The position numbers and the translations under genes are program-made. Below are positions 1 through 8,463 of a stretch of 64,000 nt of DNA, piece after piece (position 1 is the stretch's first letter; each line of letters opens with the position of its first letter). Below the pieces are notes generated by a model. That model saw nothing but the letters and a program-made list of their open reading frames with translations. It was not told where the DNA came from and searched no databases. The stretch is from assembly GCA_047610385.1 (NCBI GenBank), contig JBLGAC010000001.1:124001-188000 (forward strand), read 5' to 3'. The stretch is from JBOCEF01 sp047610385. GTDB taxonomy: Bacteria > Pseudomonadota > Alphaproteobacteria > Rhodobacterales > Rhodobacteraceae.

Positions 1-1291
1 ATTCGGCAGCCATTTTCGCGGCGTCCCGCGCGGCGAAATGCGCAACCGACGCTTCGAGGATGTCGAGCCCCTTGTCGAACAGCTCCGCATCGATGGTCAG
101 CGGCGCAAGCACCTTGACCACCTCGTCGCGGGCGCCTGAGGTTTCGATCACCAGGCCATGGTCAAAGCAGCGTGCGCAGATGTCAGACGCCAGCGCGCCG
201 GACCCCACATCGATGCCGTGCATCATGCCGCGGCCCTTCAGCTTGGCACCGTCGATCAACGACGCCATGCCGGTCAGGCGCTTGATCAGATGATCAGCCT
301 TGGCCTTCACGTCGTCCTGGAACGTCTCGTCGGCCCAGAACTTTTCAAGCGCCACGCGGGCGGTGACAAAGGCGTGGCCGTTGCCGCGGAAGGTGCCGTT
401 GTGCTCGCCTGGTTTCCACTGGTCGTGCTGCGGGCGCACCAGCAGCGCGGCGAAGGGCAGACCCATGCCAGAGAACGATTTGGCCAGCGGGATCAGATCG
501 GGCATGATGCCCATGCCTTCAAAGCTGAAGAACCCGCCCGTGCGCCCGCAGCCCGCCTGAATGTCATCGACGATCAGCAGCGCGCCATGGCGACGCGCCA
601 GCGCCTGCACGCCGCGCAGAAATTCGGGGGACGCGGCGTTCAGGCCACCTTCGCCCTGCACTGCCTCCAGCAAAAACGCCGCAGGGGTTTCGATGCCTGA
701 GGACGGGTTGTCCAACATCGCCTCAAGCAGCGTCAGGCTGTCCACCCCCTCCACGGCATTTTCATAGGGCATGCGGGTCACGCCGGGCATCTCCACGCCC
801 GCGCCGCCGCGCTTGCCCTCATTGCCAGTGGCCGAAAGTGCGCCGAGCGTCATGCCGTGGAACCCGTTGGTGAAGGCAACGATCTGGGTGCGCCCGGTGA
901 CCTTGCGCGCCAGCTTCATCGCAGCTTCAACCGCGTTGGCACCGGTGGGGCCGGTCATCATCACCTTATGGTCCATGCCGCGGGGCGTAAGGATCAGCCG
1001 CTCAAACGTCTCAAGGAACCGGGCCTTGGCCTCAGTGTGCATGTCGAGCCCGTGGGAGATGCCGTCAGCGGCGATGTATTCGATCAGCGCGCCCTTCATG
1101 TCCGGGTCGTTATGGCCATAGTTCAGCGACGAACAGCCCGCGAGAAAGTCGATGTAATCGGTCCCCGCCTCGTCGCGCAGCAGCGCGCCACTGGCGCTGG
1201 AGAACACGGTCGGAAAGTTGCGGCAGTAGCTGCGCACGACGGATTCGCGACGTTCAAAAATGGCGATGTTGGACTGTCCGGTGGGGGTCAT
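1..1291 (-). CDS. ectB: Diaminobutyrate--2-oxoglutarate transaminase, EctB (3' end cut by window edge)
   Basis: This is a PLP-dependent class III aminotransferase that makes L-2,4-diaminobutyrate from aspartate semialdehyde, the first dedicated step of ectoine synthesis in the cytoplasm. The translation reads from ATG at 1291 to the window edge, 430 codons with no stop. That is about the full family length, so only the last residues are missing. Visible motifs are GFHG in the cofactor site, DDIQAGCGRTG with the pyridine-binding Asp, and LAKSFSG carrying the Schiff-base Lys. It lies 113 bases downstream of ectA in the same direction. An ectC would be expected beyond position 1. The identification is firm. 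Confidence 0.95.
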   Translation of the reverse strand, partial: MTPTGQSNIAIFERRESVVRSYCRNFPTVFSSASGALLRDEAGTDYIDFLAGCSSLNYGHNDPDMKGALIEYIAADGISHGLDMHTEAKARFLETFERLILTPRGMDHKVMMTGPTGANAVEAAMKLARKVTGRTQIVAFTNGFHGMTLGALSATGNEGKRGGAGVEMPGVTRMPYENAVEGVDSLTLLEAMLDNPSSGIETPAAFLLEAVQGEGGLNAASPEFLRGVQALARRHGALLIVDDIQAGCGRTGGFFSFEGMGIMPDLIPLAKSFSGMGLPFAALLVRPQHDQWKPGEHNGTFRGNGHAFVTARVALEKFWADETFQDDVKAKADHLIKRLTGMASLIDGAKLKGRGMMHGIDVGSGALASDICARCFDHGLVIETSGARDEVVKVLAPLTIDAELFDKGLDILEASVAHFAARDAAKMAAE

Positions 1292-1404
1292 CGGTTGGAT
1301 CCTCAGGTCAATTCTTGGGCCGCACGCCCGAACGGGCAGCGCGATCGTCAGGCCGGGGGCGCAATGCGCCGCGTCAGGCCGCCTTCTTGTTGCGCAGGGC
1401 GGCG

Positions 1405-1950
1405 TTAGGCCGCCTTTTTGATGCGCAAACCGCCAAAGGGGCCGATCTCAGCCATGATCTCAGTGTCGTGACGTCCCTCAAAGTGATCGTCCCGCCGGAA
1501 GTGCGGGTTCCCTTCAAGCGGCGCGTCCATGCGTCGGGCGAAGCTGCGGAACAGCGCCCAGCTGGCTTTGTTGTCGCTGGTGATGGTGGTGTTCACATGC
1601 GCGACCGCGGCGCAGACGCCGCGCGCCACCAGATGGTCCAGCATTCGCCCGGCAAGCCCCATGCCGCGGGCGGCGTCTGCCACCGCGACCTGCCACACGA
1701 ACAACGTGTCCGGCGCGCCGGGCTTGATGTAGCCAGAGACCCAGCCCACCGTCTCGCCGTCTTTTTCGGCCAGAACGCAGGTGTCCGCGAAGTGATCGCA
1801 TTGCAGCAGATTGCAATAAAGCGAGTTGTCATCGAGTGGCCCGCAGTCGCGAATCAACTGCCATACAGCGGGGCCATCCCGGCTCTCGGGAGCGCGGAAT
1901 TCGATGTCGGTCGAAGCTTTGATATCGCGATGCAGCGTGACAGAGGACAT
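1405..1950 (-). CDS. ectA: L-2,4-diaminobutyrate acetyltransferase EctA
   Basis: A 181-residue GNAT acetyltransferase that transfers acetyl from acetyl-CoA to diaminobutyrate, the second step of ectoine synthesis. The sequence has the EctA hallmark stretches CGPLDDNSLYCNLL near residue 36 and the acetyl-CoA loop AARGMGLAGRML near residue 92, and ends in the family's GG-rich tail. It is the first gene of a minus-strand ectA-ectB operon. An AT-rich leader with an inverted repeat lies upstream, and a MarR gene is transcribed away from it. The ATG at 1950 has only a weak ribosome site, but it matches the usual family start. Confidence 0.95.
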   Translation of the reverse strand: MSSVTLHRDIKASTDIEFRAPESRDGPAVWQLIRDCGPLDDNSLYCNLLQCDHFADTCVLAEKDGETVGWVSGYIKPGAPDTLFVWQVAVADAARGMGLAGRMLDHLVARGVCAAVAHVNTTITSDNKASWALFRSFARRMDAPLEGNPHFRRDDHFEGRHDTEIMAEIGPFGGLRIKKAA

Positions 1951-2244
1951 GTGAGTCTCAAAATTGTTTCGGGGTGTGAAGTATATCTATCCTCAGGAAA
2001 TTTTCAACCCCGAAGTTTTTTTCAGACATGCGTTTAAGGAGACGCTCATCAAAGCATTGTTTTTAAAAGTAATTTTTCAAAAAACCCTAAAATTTTCTGC
2101 CAAATCTCCTTCGGCTGTCAAAAAAGATCGATCCACAGGTGGCGTCAACTCGATCAATGGGCGATGCAACTACGTCTTGCGCGCGGGCGCGGCATCCGCA
2201 ACCTCGTCTCTCGCGCCCATATCGGTGCCATGACGGAGGCTGCG
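1951..2244. promoter_or_regulatory. Divergent ectA/marR control region with an inverted repeat
   Basis: This gap separates ectA (minus strand) from the MarR gene (plus strand) and is clearly richer in A and T than the flanking genes, notably around 2040-2110. It contains an inverted repeat whose arms, 1968-1980 and 2003-2014, share TTCGGGGT followed by TGAA (one extra base in the left arm), with about 22 bases between them. The dyad begins 18 bases upstream of the ectA start. It could be an operator or a leader hairpin. No promoter hexamers were assigned with confidence. Confidence 0.5.
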
Positions 2245-2751
2245 ATGAACGATCGAGTGGACAGCAGCCTGCGGGCTTTGCGCCGGATTCTGAGCGCGGC
2301 GGAAACCGGGGCCCGCAATCTGTCGCGCGCGACCGGCATGACCGGGCCGCAGCTGATGGTCTTGCGGATCCTGCGCGATGATGGCGAGGTCACGCCAAAG
2401 ACCATCGCCCAAAGCGTCGGCATCGCCCAAGGCACTGCCACAGCGTTGGTCGACAAGCTGGAACAGCGCGGGTTTGCCGTGCGCAGGCGCGGAAAAACCG
2501 ACCGCCGGCAGGTCTGGGTCAAGGCCACTGAGGACGGGTTGCGCGCGGTTGAGGCCGCGCCTGACCCGCTCCAGACCCGGTTTGCCGAGCGGCTGGCGCG
2601 GATTGAACCGTGGGAGCAGGCAATGCTGGTCGCCGCGCTTGAACGTGTCGCGCTTTTGATGGGCGCTGAGGACGACAATCCCGCGCCGATGCTGCACATG
2701 GGCGACATCGCCGGGCCAGCCGCCGCCCCCGGCACAGAAGAAATCGACTGA
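2245..2751 (+). CDS. MarR-family regulator divergent from ectA (EctR-like)
   Basis: A 168-residue winged-helix MarR-type repressor. The recognition-helix region reads VGIAQGTATALVDKLEQRG, followed by the wing RRRGKTDRRQVWV. The start at 2245 is preferred over upstream in-frame starts because GGAGG lies five bases before it (2235-2239). Its divergent position next to ectA parallels ectR, the MarR repressor of ectoine operons described in methylotrophs, so control of ectAB is a reasonable inference. The sequence alone does not prove it, since MarR genes beside unrelated operons are common. Confidence 0.8.
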   Translation: MNDRVDSSLRALRRILSAAETGARNLSRATGMTGPQLMVLRILRDDGEVTPKTIAQSVGIAQGTATALVDKLEQRGFAVRRRGKTDRRQVWVKATEDGLRAVEAAPDPLQTRFAERLARIEPWEQAMLVAALERVALLMGAEDDNPAPMLHMGDIAGPAAAPGTEEID

Positions 2752-2928
2752 AAACACCTGAAAACGCCAGTCTAGCGCATCCTTCGGCCATCAAAGCATG
2801 CGGCGGTGCAGCGATGCGCCAGGCAGGCGCCCATCACGCCCCCCGTATATCGTGCCTGCAAGCGGCCCCTACCCAACCGGTTGATGCCGCCCTATAGTGG
2901 CAGCGCTCAGACGACGGAGGGGACCCGA

Positions 2929-3396
2929 ATGCGCTGCCCGTTCTGCGGAAACACCGAAACTCAGGTGAAGGACAGCCGCCCGGCCGAAGACCACGCCGCG
3001 ATCCGGCGTCGGCGCTTCTGCCCGGCATGCGGCGGCCGCTTCACCACCTATGAACGCGTGCAACTGCGCGATCTGACGGTCGTCAAACGATCCGGCCGGA
3101 GAGAGGATTTTGACCGCGACAAGCTCACGCGCTCAATCCGCATCGCGCTGCAAAAACGCCCCATTGAACTGGAGCGCGTGGAGCAGATGATCTCCGGCAT
3201 CATCCGGCGGCTGGAAAGCACCGGCGACACCGACATCCCGTCCGACGCCATCGGCCAGATCGTGATGGAAACGCTGGCCCGCATCGACACTGTCGCCTAT
3301 GTGCGCTTTGCCTCGGTCTACAAGAATTTCCAGGAAGCCGACGATTTTGAGACGTTCGTGTCCCAGCTTCGCCCGCCAGGCCCACCGGAAAGCTGA
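2929..3396 (+). CDS. nrdR: Transcriptional repressor NrdR
   Basis: A 155-residue Zn-ribbon/ATP-cone repressor of ribonucleotide reductase genes. The zinc-binding cysteines are at residues 3, 6, 31 and 34 (CPFC and CPAC), followed by the ATP-cone from about residue 49, which contains VVKRSGRREDFDRDKL. Length and architecture match the family. The start at 2929 has a GGAGGGG ribosome site at 2916-2922. The next gene, ribD, starts 10 bases after its stop, and an nrdR-ribD pair is common in alphaproteobacteria. Confidence 0.95.
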   Translation: MRCPFCGNTETQVKDSRPAEDHAAIRRRRFCPACGGRFTTYERVQLRDLTVVKRSGRREDFDRDKLTRSIRIALQKRPIELERVEQMISGIIRRLESTGDTDIPSDAIGQIVMETLARIDTVAYVRFASVYKNFQEADDFETFVSQLRPPGPPES

Positions 3397-3406
3397 TCGG
3401 CGCGCC

Positions 3407-4513
3407 ATGACCAACCCCGCAGACGATGCCGCGTGGATGAAAGCGGCCCTCGCGCTTGCCGCCCGCGGGCTGGGCCGGGTTGCGCCCAACCCCGCCGTGG
3501 GATGCATTCTGGTGAAAGACGGGCGCGCGGTTGGGCGCGGCTGGACCCAACCCGGCGGGCGCCCCCATGCCGAACGGGTCGCGTTGGACCGCGCCGGGCC
3601 GCTGGCGCGCGGCGCCGACGCCTATGTGACGCTGGAGCCTTGCGCCCATCACGGCCGCACGCCCCCTTGCGCCAACGCGCTGATCGCCGCCGGGGTGGCG
3701 CGGGTGATCTGCCCGCTGACCGATCCGGACCCGCGGGTGGCCGGGGCCGGATTTACGCGGCTGCGCGACGCCGGGATCACGGTTGAAATCGGGCTGCTGG
3801 CGTCGCAGGCAGCCGCGCTCAATGCCGGGTTCCTGATGCGCCTGCGCATCAGGCGCCCGCACCTGACGCTCAAGCTTGCGGCCACACTGGACGGGCGGAT
3901 CGCCACCGCATCAGGCGAAAGCCAGTGGATATCAGGCCCCGAAGCGCGGGCTGAGGCGCATCTGCTGCGCGCGCGCTCCGACGCGATCATCGTCGGGTCG
4001 GGCACCGCCATCGCCGACGACCCCAGCCTTACCGTGCGCTTGGCCGGGCTTGAAGACCGATCCCCCATCCCCGTGGTGCTGGACGGGCGCGCGCGCCTGC
4101 CCCTGACCGCCAAGCTGGCGCAGGACGCACCCGTGCGCCGCACCATCTTGATCCACCACGCGGGTGCCGACCCGGCCCGGGTGCTCGCGCTGCGCGCCGC
4201 AGGCGTGCGCTGCATCGAAGCGCCAACCGGCCCCGATGGGCGCCTGTCGCTGCCCGACGCGCTGCGCGCGCTTGGTGCCATCGGGATCACCCGCGCCATG
4301 TGCGAGGGGGGCGGACAGATCGCCGCCGCGCTGTTGAAAGATGATCTGGTGGATGAACTGCTGTGGGTCGCCGCAGGCACGGTCATCGGGGCCGAAGGTC
4401 TGCCAGCCATCGGCCCACTGGCGCTGGCGTCACTGGCAGGCGCGCCACGCTTTGTGCGGCGCGAGGCCCGCCCGGTCGGCAGCGACATTCTGACCCGCTG
4501 GACCCGCGCATAG
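3407..4513 (+). CDS. ribD: Bifunctional riboflavin deaminase/reductase RibD
   Basis: A 368-residue two-domain enzyme for the second and third steps of riboflavin synthesis. The N-terminal deaminase has the zinc ligand and catalytic pair HAE at residues 54-56 and the cysteines of EPC and PPC at residues 79 and 88. The C-terminal reductase begins near residue 145 with LKLAATLDGRIA and contains the MCEGGGQ cofactor loop. It follows nrdR closely. The usual downstream partner ribE is absent; a thiamine riboswitch and transporter follow instead. Confidence 0.95.
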   Translation: MTNPADDAAWMKAALALAARGLGRVAPNPAVGCILVKDGRAVGRGWTQPGGRPHAERVALDRAGPLARGADAYVTLEPCAHHGRTPPCANALIAAGVARVICPLTDPDPRVAGAGFTRLRDAGITVEIGLLASQAAALNAGFLMRLRIRRPHLTLKLAATLDGRIATASGESQWISGPEARAEAHLLRARSDAIIVGSGTAIADDPSLTVRLAGLEDRSPIPVVLDGRARLPLTAKLAQDAPVRRTILIHHAGADPARVLALRAAGVRCIEAPTGPDGRLSLPDALRALGAIGITRAMCEGGGQIAAALLKDDLVDELLWVAAGTVIGAEGLPAIGPLALASLAGAPRFVRREARPVGSDILTRWTRA

Positions 4514-4558
4514 GAACGGTTGCGGCGGCGCGGCGCGCCTTATAACATCAATCCTGCC

Positions 4559-4656
4559 TCGGGGCGCCCGCAGCCAGCAGCAATGCCGGTTCTGGGCTGA
4601 GACGCAGCAATGCGGACCCGTTGAACCTGACCCGGATCATGCCGGCGTAGGGAGTG
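4559..4656 (+). promoter_or_regulatory. TPP (THI-box) riboswitch
   Basis: A thiamine-pyrophosphate aptamer upstream of thiB. It shows the opening stem GGGGCGCC, the conserved CTGAGA at 4597-4602, GAACCTGA ending at 4630, and the closing segment with ATGCCGGCGTAGGGAG to about 4656. These are the hallmark conserved blocks of the class. Binding of TPP would be expected to lower expression of the thiB-thiP-thiQ importer. No terminator with a U-run separates it from thiB. A GC-rich segment at 4662-4712 could sequester the ribosome site GGAGGA, so translational control is plausible but not shown. Confidence 0.93.
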
Positions 4657-4730
4657 GCAGACGACGCCGGCCCGCCTTGCGCGGACGGCATGCGCCTCCA
4701 ACCCCCGCGCCGTGGCTGGAGGAAACGACA

Positions 4731-5723
4731 ATGAAAATCGCCCCCATCGCCGCGGCCCTTGCCCTGACCCTCGCGCTTCCCGCGATGGCCCAAGACAAGC
4801 CCGTGCTCACCGTCTACGCCTATGACAGCTTCGTATCTGACTGGGGCCCCGGCCCCGCGATCGAAACGGCCTATGAGGCCCAGTGCGCCTGCGATCTGGT
4901 CCTGATCGGCGCGGGCGACGGTGCCGCATTGCTGGGCAGGCTGAAGCTGGAAGGCGCGTTGACCACGGCCGACATTGTGATCGGCCTCGACACCAGCCTG
5001 AGCGCGAACGCCGCCACCACCGGCCTGTTCGCGCCCCATGGTCTGGACGTCACGACCGACCTGCCGGTCGATTTCGCCGACCCGATCTTTCTGCCCTTTG
5101 ACTGGGGCTGGTTCGCGTTCGTCTATGACGCGGGCAAGCTGGCAAAGGCGCCTGCGTCTTTTGAGGAGCTGATCGCCTCAGATCTGTCGATCGTCATTCA
5201 GGACCCGCGCAGCTCCACCCCCGGGCTTGGCCTGCTGATGTGGGTCAGGGATGTCTACGGCGACAAGGCCGCCGACGCCTGGACCCGCCTTGCGCCCCGG
5301 ATCGTGACCGTCACCAAGGGCTGGTCCGAGGCCTATGGCATGTTCCTTGAAGGTGAGGCGGACATGGTGCTGAGCTACACCACATCCCCCGCCTATCACC
5401 TGATTGCTGAGGGCGACGCGTCGAAAAAGGCCGCGATCTTCACCGAAGGCCATTACATGCAGATTGAGGTCATGGCAGCGCTGGCCAGCAGTGATCAGCC
5501 TGAACTGGCACGCGATTTCCTCGGCTTCATGATGTCCGAAGGGGCGCAGACGATCCTGCCGACCACCAACTGGATGTACCCCGCCAAGACCCCGACGGCG
5601 GGCCTGCCCGCAGGGTTTGAGACGCTCTCAATCCCCGCCAAATCCTTGCTGATCCCCGCTGAGCAGGCCGATGCGGTGCGCCGCGCGGCGCTGGCAGAAT
5701 GGCTCGACGCCTTGTCGAAATGA
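4731..5723 (+). CDS. thiB: Thiamine ABC transporter periplasmic binding protein ThiB
   Basis: A 330-residue exported solute-binding protein for thiamine and its phosphates. A cleavable signal peptide ends at about ALPAMA, residues 14-19. The mature protein begins VLTVYAYDSF, as in ThiB, and later carries DPRSSTPGLGLL and LSYTTSPAY, typical of the binding fold. The start at 4731 has GGAGGA nine bases upstream and lies directly behind the TPP riboswitch. It is the first gene of the importer operon. The permease follows only after a 250-base hairpin-rich spacer. Confidence 0.95.
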   Translation: MKIAPIAAALALTLALPAMAQDKPVLTVYAYDSFVSDWGPGPAIETAYEAQCACDLVLIGAGDGAALLGRLKLEGALTTADIVIGLDTSLSANAATTGLFAPHGLDVTTDLPVDFADPIFLPFDWGWFAFVYDAGKLAKAPASFEELIASDLSIVIQDPRSSTPGLGLLMWVRDVYGDKAADAWTRLAPRIVTVTKGWSEAYGMFLEGEADMVLSYTTSPAYHLIAEGDASKKAAIFTEGHYMQIEVMAALASSDQPELARDFLGFMMSEGAQTILPTTNWMYPAKTPTAGLPAGFETLSIPAKSLLIPAEQADAVRRAALAEWLDALSK

Positions 5724-5973
5724 TGCGCGCGGGGGCGACATACGCCGCCCCCGTGCTGCGCCGGGATGAGGCGGGCGGGGCCCTGGCCCCGCGGCGGGCG
5801 CGAGGGGGCCTGGCCCCTGAGCGCCCGGCCACCCGCACCAAGCGTTGCGCCGCATTCCGGGGTGCCGCCCTCGGGCGCCTTGCGCCCCCTCGGTCGGCGC
5901 GGCCCTGCGGCCCGCCGCCCCTGCCCAGCAGACGCCGCCTTGGTGCGACCGTCTCGCGCAGTGGGCGGCGCAC
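5724..5973 (+). repeat. GC-rich hairpin spacer between thiB and thiP
   Basis: This 250-base stretch has no convincing reading frame and is packed with palindromes. The sequence at 5775-5792 is an 8-base-pair stem with a two-base loop. Next to it, 5803-5819 holds a near copy with a GGCCTGGCC core. A third hairpin at 5873-5887 pairs GGGCGC with GCGCCC around CTT. The third hairpin recurs at 21454-21470 and, in reverse orientation, inside imuB at 23784-23798. Such stems could stabilise the thiB message relative to thiP. Confidence 0.6.
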
Positions 5974-7551
5974 GTGACCCGCCCCGCTTTGCGCCTGTCC
6001 GCCGGGGTGCTAGCGCTGCTGTTGATTCTGACACTGACCTTCGGCGCCGTGCTCGCCATCGCGGCGGCAGGCTGGCGCGACGGACCGACCCCTGCGCTCG
6101 GCCCTGCAGACTGGCGCGCGCTCAGCTTCACGCTGACGCAGGCGTTCTGGTCCGCGGCGCTCTCGCTTGCAGGCGGGCTTGTGCTTGCCCGCGCATTGGC
6201 GCGGCGGCGATTTATCGGGCGCGGGCTGGCGATCACCCTGTTGGGCGCGCCGTTCCTTTTGCCGGTGATCGTCGCAGTGCTGGGCATCGTCGCGATCTGG
6301 GGCCGCTCCGGCCCACTGTCCGCGGCGCTGGAGGCGCTGGGGGGCGGCAAGCTTGACATCTACGGGCTGCCGGGCGTGCTGATCGCCCATGTGTTCTTTA
6401 ATCTGCCACTGGCGACGCGCATCTTTGTGCAGGCGCTGGCGCAGATCCCGTCTGAGCGCGGGCGCCTCGCCGCCCAGCTGGGCCTGACCGGCCGCGCCTA
6501 TTTCCATCATGTGGAGCGCCCGGCACTGGCCGCCGCCGCGCCCGGTGCCTTTGCGCTGATCTTCCTGATCTGCGCCAGTTCCTTCGCCGCTGTGCTGGCG
6601 CTTGGCGGCGGGCCCCGCGCCACGACGCTTGAATTGGCGATCTACCAAGCACTGCGCTTTGATTTTGATCTGGCGCGCGCGGCGTTGCTGGCTCTGTGCC
6701 AGATGACGTTGTGCATGGCGATCGGGGTGGCGGCGCTGGCGCTGTCGGCACCCTCCGGGTCCGATCCCGGGCTTGGCGCGCCACAGCGGCGCTGGGATGA
6801 TGGGGGCCGCGGCATGGACCGCACCGCGCTGATCGCCGCCGCGTTGTTTCTGGGCGCGCCCATGGCCGCCGTGCTGCTGCGCGGCGGGGACGCGATCATT
6901 GCAGGCCTTCCGCCACAGGTCTGGCAGGCGGCTGGGCGCAGTGCGGCGCTGGCGCTGGGGTCCGCGCTGCTGGCCATGATGCTGACCGCCGCCGTCGCCG
7001 CGCTGATCGTGACCGCGGAGCGCCGCGGCACCACCGCCACCGCCAAGGCCGTCGAAGGTGCCGCCGCGCTCGCGCTTGCCACCCCGCCAATGGTGATGGG
7101 GCTGGGGCTGTTCGTGATGCTGCGCGGCTGGGCGGACCCGTTCGCGCTGGCGCTGCCGATCACCGGGGCAGTGAATGCAGCGATGGCGTTGCCATTCGCC
7201 TTGCGCATGGTGCTGCCCGCGCTTCGGCAAGGGACGAGCAGCTATGGCAGGCTGGCCGACCAGCTCGGGCTGCGCGGCATGGCCTGGGCGCGCCATGCGC
7301 TTTGGCCGTTGCTGCGCCGCCCTGCGGGGTTCGCGGCCGGGCTGGCCGCAGCACTGTCGGCCGGAGATCTGGGGGTCATCGCGCTGTTCGCGCCCGCCGA
7401 TGCGCCGACCCTGCCGCTGCTGGTGCACCAACTGATGGGCGCGTATCGGATGGAGGCCGCCGCCGGCGCCTCGTTGTTGCTGCTGGCGCTGGCGCTCGGC
7501 CTGTTCGCGGCGTGTGATCTATGGGGCCGATGGGGGGATCGACATGGCTGA
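5974..7551 (+). CDS. thiP: Thiamine ABC transporter permease ThiP
   Basis: A 525-residue inner-membrane permease made of two fused halves, as in ThiP. Each half has about six hydrophobic segments and a cytoplasmic ATPase-coupling loop: AAQLGLTGRAYFHHVERPAL in the first, ADQLGLRGMAWARHALWPLL in the second. The start is uncertain. The GTG at 5974 gives a sensible N-terminus leading straight into the first membrane helix, whereas the open frame upstream reads through repeat DNA from a TTG at 5845. No strong ribosome site precedes 5974. The 3' end overlaps thiQ by eight bases. Confidence 0.9.
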   Translation: MTRPALRLSAGVLALLLILTLTFGAVLAIAAAGWRDGPTPALGPADWRALSFTLTQAFWSAALSLAGGLVLARALARRRFIGRGLAITLLGAPFLLPVIVAVLGIVAIWGRSGPLSAALEALGGGKLDIYGLPGVLIAHVFFNLPLATRIFVQALAQIPSERGRLAAQLGLTGRAYFHHVERPALAAAAPGAFALIFLICASSFAAVLALGGGPRATTLELAIYQALRFDFDLARAALLALCQMTLCMAIGVAALALSAPSGSDPGLGAPQRRWDDGGRGMDRTALIAAALFLGAPMAAVLLRGGDAIIAGLPPQVWQAAGRSAALALGSALLAMMLTAAVAALIVTAERRGTTATAKAVEGAAALALATPPMVMGLGLFVMLRGWADPFALALPITGAVNAAMALPFALRMVLPALRQGTSSYGRLADQLGLRGMAWARHALWPLLRRPAGFAAGLAAALSAGDLGVIALFAPADAPTLPLLVHQLMGAYRMEAAAGASLLLLALALGLFAACDLWGRWGDRHG

Positions 7552-8245
7552 GCCGGGATTGGAGCTGCGCCTGCACAGCCTGAGGGACCGCGATTTTGCG
7601 CTGACAGGTGGGTTCAGCGTGCCGCGCGGCGCAATGATGGCGCTGATCGGCCCGTCCGGGGGCGGCAAAAGCACCGCGCTCGACATCATCGCGGGATTTG
7701 TGGACGCCGACGCTGAGGTGCGGATCGACGGGCGCGACGTCTCGGCCCTGCCACCTGCGGCGCGCCCTGCCTCAATGCTGTTTCAGGAGCATAACCTTTT
7801 CCCGCATCTGACGACGCTGGAGAATGTGGCGCTGGGGGCGGACCCGTCCTGGCGCCCGAACCGCGCCGCGCGCGCCAAGGCCGAAGACGCGCTTGAGGCC
7901 GTTGGGCTCGGCGGGCTCGGCGCCCGGCACCCGGCGGCCCTGTCGGGCGGTCAGCGCAGCCGTGCGGCGCTGGCGCGGGCGCTGATCCGCGCGCGGCCGG
8001 TGTTGCTTTTGGACGAGCCGTTCGCCGCGCTCGGCCCCGGCATGCGGCGGGACATGCTCGCGTTGGTGCGGTCATTGCAGGCGCGCGCAGGGACGACCGT
8101 GGTGCTGGTGACCCATGACCCGGACGAGGCTCGCGCCGCCGATCTGGCGGCGGTGGCCGCAGATGGCCAGATCACTGAGGCGACGGGCAGCGCGACATTG
8201 TTCGCCGATCCGCCCCCTGCACTGCGGGCATGGCTGGGCGGCTGA
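7544..8245 (+). CDS. thiQ: Thiamine ABC transporter ATPase ThiQ
   Basis: A 233-residue ABC ATPase powering thiamine import. Walker A is GPSGGGKST, the signature is LSGGQRSRAALARAL, Walker B is LLLDEPF, and the switch His is in LVTHDP. The D-loop reads ALGPGMR rather than the usual ALDP, so the aspartate is replaced by glycine; this is a substitution in a normally conserved spot. The ATG at 7544 overlaps the end of thiP, indicating translational coupling. The gene is shorter at the C-terminus than ATPases with a regulatory domain, which is normal for ThiQ. Confidence 0.93.
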   Translation: MAEPGLELRLHSLRDRDFALTGGFSVPRGAMMALIGPSGGGKSTALDIIAGFVDADAEVRIDGRDVSALPPAARPASMLFQEHNLFPHLTTLENVALGADPSWRPNRAARAKAEDALEAVGLGGLGARHPAALSGGQRSRAALARALIRARPVLLLDEPFAALGPGMRRDMLALVRSLQARAGTTVVLVTHDPDEARAADLAAVAADGQITEATGSATLFADPPPALRAWLGG

Positions 8246-8257
8246 CCTGGATGCCGT

Positions 8258-8312
8258 TCGGCCCGGCGCGGTCCCTTCGGTCCGCGACCGCCCCGCCCTG
8301 CATCCCATTTCC
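8258..8312 (-). repeat. Diverged copy of the 30783/38922 intergenic repeat
   Basis: On the minus strand this segment resembles the repeat at 30783-30817 and 38922-38956. Shared blocks are TGCAGGGCGGG, CGGACC-GAAGGG and CCGCG, in the same order. Several substitutions and short indels separate it from the other two. It lies just after thiQ, between converging genes. The relationship was judged by eye and needs an alignment to confirm. Confidence 0.4.
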
Positions 8313-8323
8313 ATGCCAGAAAG

Positions 8324-8378
8324 GCGCCGTCCCCACGCGGAGGGGGGTGCAGGGGGAGGGCGTCAGGCCCTCCCCCGC
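8324..8378 (+). repeat. 55-base dispersed repeat with 10-bp hairpin, copy 1
   Basis: This 55-base segment recurs at 52110-52164 in the same orientation with a single substitution (T at 8348, C at 52134). Its 3' half forms a perfect hairpin: GGGGGAGGGC at 8352-8361 pairs with 8367-8376 around the loop GTCAG. The flanks of the two copies are unrelated, so the boundaries are sharp. It sits between the converging thiQ and petC genes. Confidence 0.85.
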
Positions 8379-8401
8379 CTTCGCGGCACCCCCGCAAAGC
8401 A

Positions 8402-8433
8402 AAAGCGCCCACCGGGGAACCGGCGGGCGCTTT
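8402..8433 (-). terminator. Rho-independent terminator of petABC
   Basis: Read on the minus strand, this is a 14-base-pair stem (AAAGCGCCCGCCGG with its partner, one G-T wobble) around a four-base loop, followed by TTTTGCTTT. It starts 30 bases beyond the petC stop. The wobble pairs only on the minus strand, which fits a terminator for petABC rather than for thiQ. Confidence 0.88.
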
Positions 8434-8463
8434 CATGTCTCAGTGTGAAAATGGCCGTGGTGA

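Noticed and set aside
5845..5973. Upstream extension of thiP from a TTG
   Set aside because: The added residues come from palindromic repeat DNA shared with other intergenic sites and do not resemble a permease N-terminus.
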